Positions 47,281 to 56,134 of a stretch of DNA of 64,000 bases are shown here, one piece after another. The stretch's first letter is position 1, and every line of letters begins with the position of its first letter. The position numbers and the translations under genes were made by a program. The notes under the pieces were generated by a model. It made no database searches, was not told the DNA's origin, and was given only the letters and a program-made list of their open reading frames with translations. This DNA is from Rhizobium etli CFN 42. GTDB lineage: Bacteria > Pseudomonadota > Alphaproteobacteria > Rhizobiales > Rhizobiaceae. Where the stretch lies: NCBI RefSeq assembly GCF_000092045.1, contig NC_007761.1, positions 3,890,001 through 3,954,000 on the forward strand, written 5' to 3'.

Positions 47281-47311
47281 ATTCGCTCAAAGGCTCGCGG
47301 CCGAATTCAAC

Positions 47312-49516
47312 TCACAGCGTACAAGACACACAGCCCTGCACCTCGGTGCCGGACAGCGCCATCTGGCGAAGGCGGATGTAGTAGATCGTCTTGATGCCCT
47401 TCTTCCAGGCGTAAATCTGCGTCTTATTGATATCACGCGTCGTTGCCGTATCGCGAAAGAACGAGGTCAGCGACAGGCCCTGATCGACATGCTGCGTCGC
47501 CGCCGCATAGGTATCGATGATCTTCTCCGGCCCGATCTCGTAGGCATCCTGGTAATAATCGAGATTGTCGTCGGTCATGAACGGCGCCGGATAATAGACG
47601 CGGCCGATCTTGCCTTCCTTGCGGATCTCGATCTTCGAGACGATCGGATGGATCGAGGAGGTGGAGTGGTTGATGTAGGAGATCGAGCCCGTCGGCGGCA
47701 CCGCCTGCAGGTTCTGATTATAGAGGCCGGTCGTCATGACGCCCGTCTTCAACGCCACCCAATCATCCTGTGTCGGAATATGGATTCCTGATTTGTCGAA
47801 CAGCGCCTGCACCTTCTCGGTCGCCGGCTTCCATTCCTGCTCGGTATATTTGTCGAAATAGTCGCCCGATGCGTATTTCGAATTTTCGAAGCCCCTGAAG
47901 CTCGCGCCACGCTCGACCGCCAGCAGGTTCGAGGCGCGGATCGCGTGATAGGTCACCGTATAGAAATAGATATTGGTGAAATTGACGCCTTCCTCCGAAC
48001 CGTAGAAGATGCGTTCGCGGGCGAGATAGCCGTGCAGATTCATCTGGCCGAGGCCGATCGCATGGCTTTCGTCGTTGCCCTTCTCGATCGAGGGAACCGA
48101 GGCGATGTGGCTCATGTCGGAGACCGCCGTCAGCGCCCGGATCGCGGTCTCGATCGTCTTGCCGAAATCGCCAGAGTCCATCGCCGCCGCAATGTTCAGC
48201 GAGCCGAGATTGCAAGAGATATCCTTGCCGAGATGCTTGTAGGAGAGGTCGTCATTATATTCGCTCGCCTCGCTCACTTGCAGGATCTCCGAGCAGAGAT
48301 TGCTCATCGAAATGCGCCCGGCGACAGGGTTTGCCCGGTTCACCGTGTCCTCGAACATGATGTAGGGATAGCCGCTTTCGAACTGAATTTCGGCAATGAC
48401 CTGGAAAAATTCGCGGGCCTTGATCTTCTTCTTCGAGATGCGGGCATCCGCCACCATCTCGCGGTACTTTTCCGTCACCGAAATCTCGGTGAAGGGCATA
48501 CCGTAGACCCGCTCCACGTCGTAGGGCGAGAACAGGTACATGTCCTCATTGTTCCTGGCGAGCTCGAAGGTGATGTCTGGCACGACGACGCCGAGCGACA
48601 GCGTCTTGATGCGGATCTTCTCATCGGCATTTTCGCGCTTGGTATCGAGGAAGCGCATGATGTCGGGATGATGGGCGTTGAGATAGACGGCGCCCGCGCC
48701 CTGGCGCGCGCCCAGCTGATTTGCATAGGAGAAGCTGTCTTCGAGCAGCTTCATCACCGGGATGATGCCGGAGGACTGGTTCTCGATCTGCTTGATCGGC
48801 GCGCCGGCCTCGCGGATGTTGGTCAGCGACAGCGCCACGCCGCCGCCGCGCTTCGACAGCTGCAGCGCCGAATTGATCGACCGGCCGATCGATTCCATAT
48901 TATCCTCGACCCGCAGCAGGAAGCATGAAACCAGTTCGCCGCGCTGCTTCTTGCCGGCATTGAGGAAGGTCGGCGTCGCCGGCTGGAAACGGCCGGAAAT
49001 GATCTCGTCGACCATGTCGCGGGCAAGCGCCTCGTCGCCCCGTGCCAGGGTCAGCGCCACCATGCAGATGCGGTCCTCGTAGCGCTCGAGATAGCGCTTT
49101 CCGTCGAAGGTCTTCAGCGTATAGCTGGTGTAATATTTGAAAGCGCCGAGGAAGGTGGGGAAGCGGAACTGCCTCGCATAGGCCTGATCGAACAGGTCGC
49201 GCACGAAATTGAAGGAATACTGGTCGAGCACCTCCTGCTCGTAATACCCCTCAGTCACGAGGTAATCGAGCTTTTCCCTGAGATTGTGAAAGAACACGGT
49301 GTTCTGGTTCACATGCTGCAGGAAGTACTGCTTGGCCGCCGTGCGGTCCTTGTCAAGCTGGATCCGCCCCTCATCGTCATAGAGGTTCAGCATCGCGTTC
49401 AGCGCATGATAGTCGAGCGCTTCCGCCGCTTTCAAAGGGCGTTCGCCGGTGGGATGAGCAAAAGTGTTATGTGGTTTTGCTCCGGCATCCCGCGTCAGAG
49501 TTGTTGCCGTGTCCAA
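47312..49516 (-). CDS. nrdE: Class Ib ribonucleotide reductase, catalytic subunit
   Basis: A 734-aa NrdE, the normal length. Landmarks are [20 protein letters not shown] in parts (about residues 178-195, with SCFLL carrying an active-site Cys), [11 protein letters not shown] (about 390) and the C-terminal redox pair CVSC in GCVSCTL. It has no ATP-cone, as expected for class Ib. The apparent start is TTG at 49516, overlapping nrdI by 22 bases; no nearby ATG fits better. It reduces NDPs using NrdH as electron donor. Confidence 0.93.
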
Positions 49517-49899
49517 AATCGTTCCAATCCGTGTTTGACCTTGGCGACATCTTCGGCCGTGCCTATGAGCTCAAACCTGTACAGGTAAGGCACCTGGCAT
49601 TTGCGCGAGATCACGTCGCCGGCGAGCCCGTATGTCTCACCGAAATTGCTGTTGCCGGCGGCAATCACGCCCCGGATGTGTCCTCGGTTCTCCGCATCGT
49701 TCAGGAAACGGATCACCTGCTTGGGAACGGCGCCCTTGCCGTCACCGCCGCTATAGGTCGGCACAACAAGCACGAAGGGTTCGCGGATATGAAACGCGTC
49801 CGCACCGCTCGCCGGAATGCGCGCCGCGCGCAATCCGAGCCTGGCGACGAAGCGATGGGTATTTTCGGATCGGCTAGAATAATAAACGATCAGCCCCAT
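49495..49899 (-). CDS. nrdI: Flavodoxin-like NrdI
   Basis: A 134-aa flavodoxin-like protein that helps assemble the manganese-tyrosyl cofactor of NrdF. The N-terminal FMN-phosphate loop is [18 protein letters not shown] (about residues 4-21) and the later loop is [18 protein letters not shown] (about 95-112). It lies between nrdH and nrdE, overlapping nrdE by 22 bases. The ATG at 49899 has GAGAAAGG before it. Confidence 0.92.
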
Positions 49900-49915
49900 C
49901 GCCTTTCTCCTCGGG

Positions 49916-50137
49916 TCAGGAGAGCGCGCTGATCATATCGGGACGGAAACCCGCCCAATGCCGCTCGCCGGCGATGACGACGGGCGCCTGCATGTAGCCG
50001 AGGCTGCGGACACGATCAAGCGCTTCTGCATCCTGGGAGATATCGACGATATCGTAATCGACACCCAGGCGGTCGAGGGCGCGATAGGTGGCGGTGCATT
50101 GGACGCAGGCGGGTTTGCTGTAGACGGTAACACTCAT
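49916..50137 (-). CDS. nrdH: Glutaredoxin-like NrdH redoxin
   Basis: A 73-aa redoxin with active site SKPACVQC (Cys about residues 11 and 14) and the cis-proline loop MQAPVVI. The C-terminal [10 protein letters not shown] is the NrdH signature. It passes electrons from thioredoxin reductase to NrdE. Two adjacent ATGs are possible; the second (50137) is better spaced from GAGG. The gene follows a long leader with a cobalamin riboswitch. Confidence 0.92.
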
Positions 50138-50406
50138 CATGTTCCTCGTGATGTCAAATTCAGGACGTAATACTGGGATCGGGCGCCTTGCGACGTCCGG
50201 GGCAACGCTTGATGGTGATCTGGCAAAGTCGGCGGTTTAAACGCCCGATACGATCCCCTTCGGGATTTGCGCGGGCGGCGGCCTTGATATTCTGGACATG
50301 ACTTCAACCCCGAAGTGCTCATGCGGGCGTTCAGGGCGGCGCAACAGGCGCGGATTATTCCGCTTTCATGCACGCACCTTCCGGACACCCCGCCCGTGGA
50401 CATCTA
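50138..50406 (-). other. Long leader between riboswitch and nrdH
   Basis: This 269-base part of the nrd leader lies between the aptamer and nrdH. It holds a small hairpin, ATCCC and GGGAT around GAAG (50253-50266), and an open frame of 88 codons. The frame opens with ATG at 50403, three bases after the aptamer, and its TGA overlaps the nrdH start. The frame has no recognisable protein and no good ribosome binding site. The expression platform of the riboswitch must lie here, but I see no classic terminator. Confidence 0.5.
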
Positions 50407-50609
50407 GTTCAAGGCAGGTCTCCTGGCTCGCGGGTCGAAGCACCCTGCCCCAGCCTTCCCGAGGCATCATGCCTCAGTGACCTGAAATCGGACAGTTGCT
50501 CGCCGCTTACAGTTGCGGGGGCAGCTCCGGCCTTGTTGCGCCGTCATGGCGAAACGCACCGTATTCCCATCTTCGCCCGCGATCCTGACGAATCGAAGGA
50601 ACCTTGAAC
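50407..50609 (-). ncRNA. Cobalamin riboswitch controlling nrdHIEF
   Basis: Read on the minus strand, the aptamer is closed by GTTCAAGG and CCTTGAAC (50602-50609 and 50407-50414). In order it then has GGGAATACGGTG, GCCCCCGCAACTGTAA (around 50507-50522), TCACTG, and the B12 box GCCAGGAGACCTGCC (50413-50427). These are the conserved blocks of the cobalamin riboswitch. It should turn off the B12-independent reductase when adenosylcobalamin is plentiful and a class II enzyme can work. Confidence 0.93.
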
Positions 50610-50644
50610 ACTAGATATAGTACGCGAATCCAAAATCACGTCAA
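50608..50644 (-). promoter_or_regulatory. nrdHIEF promoter with NrdR-like box
   Basis: On the minus strand, -35 TTGACG (50639-50644) and -10 CTATAT (50615-50620) are 18 bases apart, so transcription should begin near 50608, right at the riboswitch stem. The -10 lies inside GTACTATATCTAGTGT (50608-50623), which resembles the NrdR box. A second box at the usual spacing is not obvious. Confidence 0.65.
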
Positions 50645-50810
50645 CGGATGGTTTGTGCATCGCGTTACGACAGGTTTGAAATCGCTGCGTTCCTGTGAAA
50701 AACATGGCTAACGAAGGCTTAACGAAGTGAGGCTGTGGAGAAGGTTCGGATGGCCTGTAGCCGGGCCTCAGATTTTTGTTTCCCGGCCCGGCGCGAGTCG
50801 CCCCGAATAG

Positions 50811-53057
50811 TCATTGTCCCTTTACTCGAAGCAGCCTGAGCGCGTTGATCGTCACCAGCACGGTGGCGCCGGTATCGGCAAGAATCGCCGGCCAGAGCCC
50901 GGTGATGCCGGCAATGGTCGTCACCAGAAACACCGCCTTCAGACCGAGCGCGATGGTAATATTCTGCAGGATGTTGCGCATCGTCCGTTTCGACAGTTCG
51001 ATCATCCGCGCCACGTCGCCGACGCGCCCGTGCAGCACGGCGGCATCGGCCGTCTCCAGCGCCACATCGGTGCCGCCGCCCATGGCGATGCCGATATCGG
51101 CAGCCGCCAGCGCCGGCGCGTCGTTGATGCCGTCGCCGACCTTGGCGACGATGAAACCCTGGCGTTTCAATTCGCCGACGACCTTCTGCTTGTCCTCAGG
51201 CATCATCTCGCCGCGCCAGTCGATGCCGAGCATGCCGGCAACGGCTGCAGCCGTCCGCTTGTTGTCGCCCGTCAGCATCATCGCCTTGACGCCGGCCGAT
51301 TTCAGCGCCGAAAGCCCGGCTTCCGCATCCTCGCGCGGCTCGTCGCGCATGGCGATCAGGCCGGCCGCAACGCCGTTGACGAGCAGCACCGATACGCTCT
51401 TGCCCTCGTCGTTCAGAACAGCAATGCCTGCATCCTTTTCGCCATCGAGGGCTCCGCGCTCCCGGGCCGCGGATGGCGACAGCAGGTCCAGCGTCTCGCC
51501 GCCGACTTTGCCGCTGACGCCCTTGCCCGGCAGCGCTTCCAGCTCGAAGGCCGGCGGCACGGGGACGCCGTCCGCCCAAGCACGGTTGAGGATCGCCAGC
51601 GCCAAGGGATGGCCGGAGCCCTGCTCCAGCACCGCCGCGCGCGACAAGACCTGCGCCTCGCTTAATCCGAAGGCAACGATATCGGTCACCTGAGGCTTGC
51701 CTTCCGTCAGCGTGCCTGTTTTGTCGAAGGCGACCATCGTGAGCTTGCCGAGCGTTTCCAGCACCGCGCCGCCCTTCATCAGCAGCCCGCGCCGCGCGCC
51801 TGCCGAAAGCGAGGCGGCAATCGCCGCCGGCGTCGAGATGACAAGCGCGCAGGGGCAGCCGATCAGCAGGATGGCAAGGCCCTTGTAGATCCATTCGCTC
51901 CAGGCGCCGGCGAGGAATAGCGGCGGAACCACCGCGACCAGTGCTGCGACCACCACCACACCGGGCGTGTAATAGCGAGAGAACCGGTCGATGAAACGTT
52001 CGGTCGGCGCCTTCGATTCCTGCGCTTCCTCGACCAGCCTGACGACGCGGGCGATGGTATTGTCGGCCGCGGCCGCCGTGATGCGTACCCTGAGCACCGC
52101 ATCGCCGTTCACGGTTCCGGCAAAGACGACGGCATCGACACTCTTGCGCACCGGCGTGCTCTCGCCCGTCACCGGCGCCTCGTCGATCGCGCTCTCGCCG
52201 GAGACAATGACGCCGTCCGCCGAAATGCGGTCACCCGGGCGCACCATAATGATAGCGCCGACGGCAAGGCTTTCCGCCGGAACCTCCCGCGTCTGACCAT
52301 TGTCTTCCAACAAAGCATTCTTTGGCACCAGCGCCGTGAGCGACTGGATGCTTTCGCGCGCCTTGCCCGCTGCCACGCCCTCGAGCAGTTCGCCGACGAG
52401 GAACAGGAAAACGACGGTCGCCGCCTCCTCTCCCGCATTGATGATGACGGCGCCGACAGCGGCGATCGTCATAAGCATCTCGATCGAAAAGGGCGTGCCC
52501 GAAAGCGCCGCCATGATAGCCCGCCGCGCGATCGGCACCAGACCGACCAGCATGGCGACGATGAAAGCGTAGGACCCGATGGCAGGCACGAGATGGCCGA
52601 AGGCATAGGCGGCAATCAGCGCCGCACCCGAGAGGATGGTCAGCTGGCCCTTCCTGCTCTGCCACCACGGAGCGGCTATCGACCCACGGTCATGCCCATG
52701 CAGGCCTTCGATTTCCTTCTCGGCATGGCCATGATCATGATCATGACCTTCATGATCGTGATCGCCATGGTCGCGCCCCGCGTGATCATGACGATGATGA
52801 TCGTGCGAGCGGTGGTTCTGCGCCGGCGCGACGGTACCGACGATGGGCGAAACCGAATAACCGAGCCCCGTCACCCTCTTCTCGATCACCTTGAGGTCGC
52901 TGCTGCCGTCATGCCGGACGGTCATCGTGCCCGCCACCACCGAGACGGATACATCGGCAACACCCGCCACGCGCCTGACCGCCGTGTCGATCTTGGTCGC
53001 ACAGGCGGCGCAATCCATGCCGCCGACCCGGTATCGTGTCTCGCTCGTCTCAGCCAT
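50811..53057 (-). CDS. Zn/Cd/Pb-type P1B heavy-metal ATPase
   Basis: A 748-aa P1B-ATPase. Metal-binding HMA domain with GGMDCAAC (Cys about 16 and 19), then a His/Asp-rich stretch (about residues 85-125, with many HDH repeats). Eight helices follow, with CPC in IGCPCALVIS, the phosphorylated Asp in FDKTGTLTEG and the SGHPL and GDGINDAPALAAADIGIAMG motifs in parts. This set fits ZntA/CadA-type exporters of divalent Zn, Cd or Pb. The ATG at 53057 with AAGGAAG upstream is chosen. It is divergent from a MerR gene that very likely controls it. Confidence 0.92.
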   Translation of the reverse strand: MAETSETRYRVGGMDCAACATKIDTAVRRVAGVADVSVSVVAGTMTVRHDGSSDLKVIEKRVTGLGYSVSPIVGTVAPAQNHRSHDHHRHDHAGRDHGDHDHEGHDHDHGHAEKEIEGLHGHDRGSIAAPWWQSRKGQLTILSGAALIAAYAFGHLVPAIGSYAFIVAMLVGLVPIARRAIMAALSGTPFSIEMLMTIAAVGAVIINAGEEAATVVFLFLVGELLEGVAAGKARESIQSLTALVPKNALLEDNGQTREVPAESLAVGAIIMVRPGDRISADGVIVSGESAIDEAPVTGESTPVRKSVDAVVFAGTVNGDAVLRVRITAAAADNTIARVVRLVEEAQESKAPTERFIDRFSRYYTPGVVVVAALVAVVPPLFLAGAWSEWIYKGLAILLIGCPCALVISTPAAIAASLSAGARRGLLMKGGAVLETLGKLTMVAFDKTGTLTEGKPQVTDIVAFGLSEAQVLSRAAVLEQGSGHPLALAILNRAWADGVPVPPAFELEALPGKGVSGKVGGETLDLLSPSAARERGALDGEKDAGIAVLNDEGKSVSVLLVNGVAAGLIAMRDEPREDAEAGLSALKSAGVKAMMLTGDNKRTAAAVAGMLGIDWRGEMMPEDKQKVVGELKRQGFIVAKVGDGINDAPALAAADIGIAMGGGTDVALETADAAVLHGRVGDVARMIELSKRTMRNILQNITIALGLKAVFLVTTIAGITGLWPAILADTGATVLVTINALRLLRVKGQ

Positions 53058-53087
53058 GATCCGCTTCCTTGTCAAACAGAAGCATCC

Positions 53088-53118
53088 CTCCTACATCCTC
53101 TAGCGACTAGAGGTGCAA
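53088..53118 (-). promoter_or_regulatory. MerR-type promoter of the P-type ATPase
   Basis: On the minus strand, -35 TTGCAC (53113-53118) and -10 TAGGAG (53088-53093) are 19 bases apart, too long for normal sigma-70 use. The spacer holds the dyad CCTCTAG/CTAGAGG (53097-53103, 53107-53113). This is the classic layout activated by MerR-family proteins through DNA untwisting. Confidence 0.75.
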
Positions 53119-53128
53119 GAGGAAAATC

Positions 53129-53551
53129 ATGAAAAAGATCACGATCGGCGAAGCCGCTCGCCGGAGCGGTGTCAAAGTGCCGACGGTGCGTTATTACGAG
53201 AGCATCGGTCTGCTCGCTGCCCCGAGCCGCAGCGAAGGCAACCAGCGCTCCTTCGAACCTGCCGATATCAGCCGCCTCACCTTCATCCGCCATGCCCGCG
53301 AACTCGGCTTCGAGATCGAGGCGATCCGCACGCTGCTCACCCTGCAGGACGATCCTCACCAATCCTGCGCCTCGGCCGATGCCATCGCCAAGGCCCGCCT
53401 CGTCGAGGTCGAGCAGCGCATCCGCAGCCTGATGGCGCTGAAGGCCGAGCTCGAAACGATGGTGGAAGGTTGCGGCCACGGCCGCGTCGACCAATGCCGC
53501 GTCATCGAGGTTCTCGCAGACCACGGCCAGTGCACGCATTCCCATCACTGA
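53129..53551 (+). CDS. MerR-family metal regulator (ZntR/CadR-like)
   Basis: A 140-aa MerR protein. HTH residues 3-23 (ITIGEAARRSGVKVPTVRYY) lead to the wing and a dimer helix. Metal-binding cysteines are in HQSCASADAI (about residue 77) and in the C-terminal loop GCGHGRVDQC (about 112-121), and the tail ends CTHSHH. Two C-terminal Cys groups and the His tail fit a divalent Zn/Cd sensor better than CueR. It is divergent from the P-type ATPase across a 19-bp-spacer promoter. Confidence 0.9.
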   Translation: MKKITIGEAARRSGVKVPTVRYYESIGLLAAPSRSEGNQRSFEPADISRLTFIRHARELGFEIEAIRTLLTLQDDPHQSCASADAIAKARLVEVEQRIRSLMALKAELETMVEGCGHGRVDQCRVIEVLADHGQCTHSHH

Positions 53552-53618
53552 TCCCGCCCTTGAAGGCAAGGCGCAGCCGCGCCAAAACTGCACCGGAAAG
53601 AATCGGGCTAAGACATTC

Positions 53619-54827
53619 ATGAACCAGAAGCGAATTGCCGTCATCGGTGGCGGCCCGGCGGGCCTGGCGGCCGCCGAACTGCTTACGCTCTCCGGCCATG
53701 CGGTGACGGTTTACGACGCCATGCCGACCTTCGCCCGCAAGTTTCTGCTGGCCGGCAAGTCGGGGCTGAACATCACCCATTCCGAGGATTACGACCGTTT
53801 CGCCACGCGCTTCGGCGCCGCCTCCGCCCGCCTGCGCCCGGCGCTCGATGCCTTCACCCCTGACGATGTCAGGGATTGGGCAGCAGGGCTCGGGACCAAG
53901 ACTTTCGTGGGCTCGTCCGGCCGGGTCTTCCCGGATGTGATGAAAGCCTCTCCCTTGCTGCGCGCCTGGCTCAAACGGCTGGAGGCGCAGGGCGCTACAC
54001 TGCGCACCCGCCACCGCTGGATCGGTTTTGCCGATCAGGGCTATGTTTTCGAAACGCCGGAAGGACGCAGCATCGTCCATTGCGACGCAGCCCTGCTGGC
54101 GCTCGGCGGCGCCAGCTGGCCGCGCCTCGGCTCCGATGCACGCTGGCCGCCGTGGCTATTGGAGAGGGGTATCGAGATCGACGCCTTCCAGCCCGCCAAT
54201 TGCGGCTTCGTCGTCGGCTGGAGCCAAAACTTCCGCGAGCGCTTCGCCGGCGAGCCGGTGAAATCGGTCACCGCCACCTCCGATGCCGGCACCTTTCCCG
54301 GCGAATTCATCATCACCGCAAACGGCATCGAGGGCAGCCTTGTCTATGCCCACGCGGCAAGCCTCCGCGACCGGCTTGAGAGCCACGGCAGCGCTGCCCT
54401 GACGCTCGACCTCGCCCCGGGCCGAACGCTCGAAAGGCTGACCCGCGACCTCGCGCGCCAGGACGCCAAATCAAGCTTTTCAAACCGCCTGCGCAAGGGT
54501 GCCGGCATCGACGGTGTCAAGGCGGCGTTGTTTCGGGAGTTCGCACCCGAGCGCGATCGAACCGACCTCAAACGTCTCGCCGGCATGATCAAGGCTCTGC
54601 CGATACCGGTTCTCGATACGAGGCCGATCGCCGAGGCGATCTCCTCTGCCGGTGGCATTCGCTGGACCAGCATCGACGAAGGCTTCATGCTGAAGGCGTT
54701 GCCGGGCACCTTCGTCGCCGGCGAGATGCTCGACTGGGAGGCGCCGACCGGCGGATATCTCCTCACCGCCTGCCTTGCGACCGGCAGAGCGGCCGCTCGC
54801 GGCATCGAGGCCTGGCTGTCGCGATAG
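53619..54827 (+). CDS. HI0933/TIGR03862-like flavoprotein
   Basis: A 402-aa FAD-dependent protein. The dinucleotide motif is IAVIGGGPAGLAAAELL (residues 5-21). KFLLAGKSGLNITHSED (about 40-56) and the C-terminal GGIRWTSIDEGFMLKALPG in parts (about 348) with TGGYLLTACLATGRAAA (about 378) are hallmarks of the HI0933/BaiN family. Substrate unknown. It follows merR on the same strand after 67 bases but shows no functional tie to metal resistance. Confidence 0.85.
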   Translation: MNQKRIAVIGGGPAGLAAAELLTLSGHAVTVYDAMPTFARKFLLAGKSGLNITHSEDYDRFATRFGAASARLRPALDAFTPDDVRDWAAGLGTKTFVGSSGRVFPDVMKASPLLRAWLKRLEAQGATLRTRHRWIGFADQGYVFETPEGRSIVHCDAALLALGGASWPRLGSDARWPPWLLERGIEIDAFQPANCGFVVGWSQNFRERFAGEPVKSVTATSDAGTFPGEFIITANGIEGSLVYAHAASLRDRLESHGSAALTLDLAPGRTLERLTRDLARQDAKSSFSNRLRKGAGIDGVKAALFREFAPERDRTDLKRLAGMIKALPIPVLDTRPIAEAISSAGGIRWTSIDEGFMLKALPGTFVAGEMLDWEAPTGGYLLTACLATGRAAARGIEAWLSR

Positions 54828-55008
54828 ACATCGATGGTCTTGAACCGGATCTAGATCAATGAAGGGGAGCAGATGTCGTGCGACGGTCACTGATCGCTTT
54901 TCAGCACTGCGTCTGATCACCAAGGGTGCAGAGGAAGGCGGCCGAGCGTGCAATTGCAAACCGGCCGCTTTTCCATCAGACTGTGCTGAAGTTCCGTGGG
55001 AGGAGCAG

Positions 55009-55968
55009 ATGCACGAACAGTCAGCGCATGCAGAGCATGTCTATACCTCTGCTCAGCGCGATTCCGCCGCGGCCAGCTCTCCGGTGGTCGCCTCGTGGCG
55101 GCGATGCATGACCATGCACCAGCTCGCCCCCGAGGACGAACGGGCGCCGCTGCGCCTGACCGATGAGGAATTCCGCCGCGCCCGCGAGCAGTCCGGGCAG
55201 CTGATTGCCAGCGCGACCGAAGAGCTCGATCGCCTCTTCACCATCGTCGGCAAGGCCGGCTGCTGCCTGCTTCTGACTGACAAGAATGGCATTGCGCTGG
55301 AGCGGCGGGGAGCGGCCGGCGACGACAAGGAATTCCGCGAACTCGGCCTCTGGACCGGCTCCGTCTGGACCGAGGCAAGCATCGGCACAAACGGCATCGG
55401 CACCGCGCTTGCCGATGAACGCGCTGTCGCCATCTTCCGCGACCAGCATTTCTTCTGCGCCAATACCAGCCTCAGCTGCACGACGGCGCCGATCCGCGAT
55501 CATCGTGGCCGGCTGGCCGCGGCCCTTGACATCTCCACCTGCCGTGAAGACGTCAACGAGATGACCCTGGCGATCCTGATGCAGACCGTGCGCGATGCGG
55601 CGATGCGCATCGAACTCAACCTATTTCGTTCGGCCTTTCCCAGCGCCCGCTTTCTGGTGGTTCCGGCCGGCGCCAACTCGGCCGCCGCCCTGCTGGCCGT
55701 CGACCGGCATGACCTCGTGCTCGGGGCGACGCGCGCCGCCCGCATTGCGCTGCAGCTGGACGACAAGCGAATCGCCGCCGGCATTCCGGCCGCCGATGCT
55801 CTCCGCGAAGCCGTCGTCTCACAGCAGGAAGAGATGGTCGAGGCGGAGAAGGCAGCCTTGCTACGGGCTCTGTCGCGCGCCGGCGGCAACGTCTCCCAGG
55901 CGGCGATCGCGCTTGGCATCAGCCGCGCCACCCTGCACAGGAAGATGAAGAAGCTCGACCTCCACTGA
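55009..55968 (+). CDS. AcoR-like GAF-Fis regulator lacking the AAA+ domain
   Basis: A 319-aa regulator. Residues about 75-195 form a GAF-like sensor (VGKAGCCLLLTDKNGIALER, WTEASIGTNGIGTALADER in parts), as in AcoR. The last 45 residues are a Fis-type HTH (GGNVSQAAIALGISRATLHR). The central AAA+ sigma-54 activation domain of AcoR, with its GAFTGA loop and Walker motifs, is absent; about 75 residues join the two parts instead. It precedes an aldehyde dehydrogenase gene with a TGTCGCA dyad between them. GGGAGGAG before the ATG sets the start. Confidence 0.83.
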   Translation: MHEQSAHAEHVYTSAQRDSAAASSPVVASWRRCMTMHQLAPEDERAPLRLTDEEFRRAREQSGQLIASATEELDRLFTIVGKAGCCLLLTDKNGIALERRGAAGDDKEFRELGLWTGSVWTEASIGTNGIGTALADERAVAIFRDQHFFCANTSLSCTTAPIRDHRGRLAAALDISTCREDVNEMTLAILMQTVRDAAMRIELNLFRSAFPSARFLVVPAGANSAAALLAVDRHDLVLGATRAARIALQLDDKRIAAGIPAADALREAVVSQQEEMVEAEKAALLRALSRAGGNVSQAAIALGISRATLHRKMKKLDLH

Positions 55969-56011
55969 TCGGCTTAAAGGTTCCGCCACGACGGCAATCG
56001 TGACTCGATCC

Positions 56012-56029
56012 TGTCGCAACTCTGCGACA
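56012..56029. promoter_or_regulatory. TGTCGCA dyad before the aldehyde dehydrogenase gene
   Basis: TGTCGCA and TGCGACA are perfect arms around ACTC, about 106 bases upstream of the ATG. Arms and position resemble activator sites of Fis-type regulators. The adjacent GAF-Fis regulator is the likely ligand. Confidence 0.6.
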
Positions 56030-56134
56030 CTGTGCACTGCGGTATGAAAGAGCCGCCCTGTTCCCTTCGCCAAAACACGCACATTTTCTTCCCACTGGTT
56101 CACTTGGGAACCTGGCTCATCATGGGAGGATGAC

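Noticed and set aside
50137..50403. Treating the 88-codon frame before nrdH as a real protein gene
   Set aside because: No good ribosome binding site and no recognisable sequence; kept only as a note on the leader and as a finding.
56030..56134. Sigma-54 promoter before the aldehyde dehydrogenase
   Set aside because: No TGGCAC-N5-TTGC match with the needed GG/GC spacing was found, and the neighbouring regulator has no AAA+ domain.
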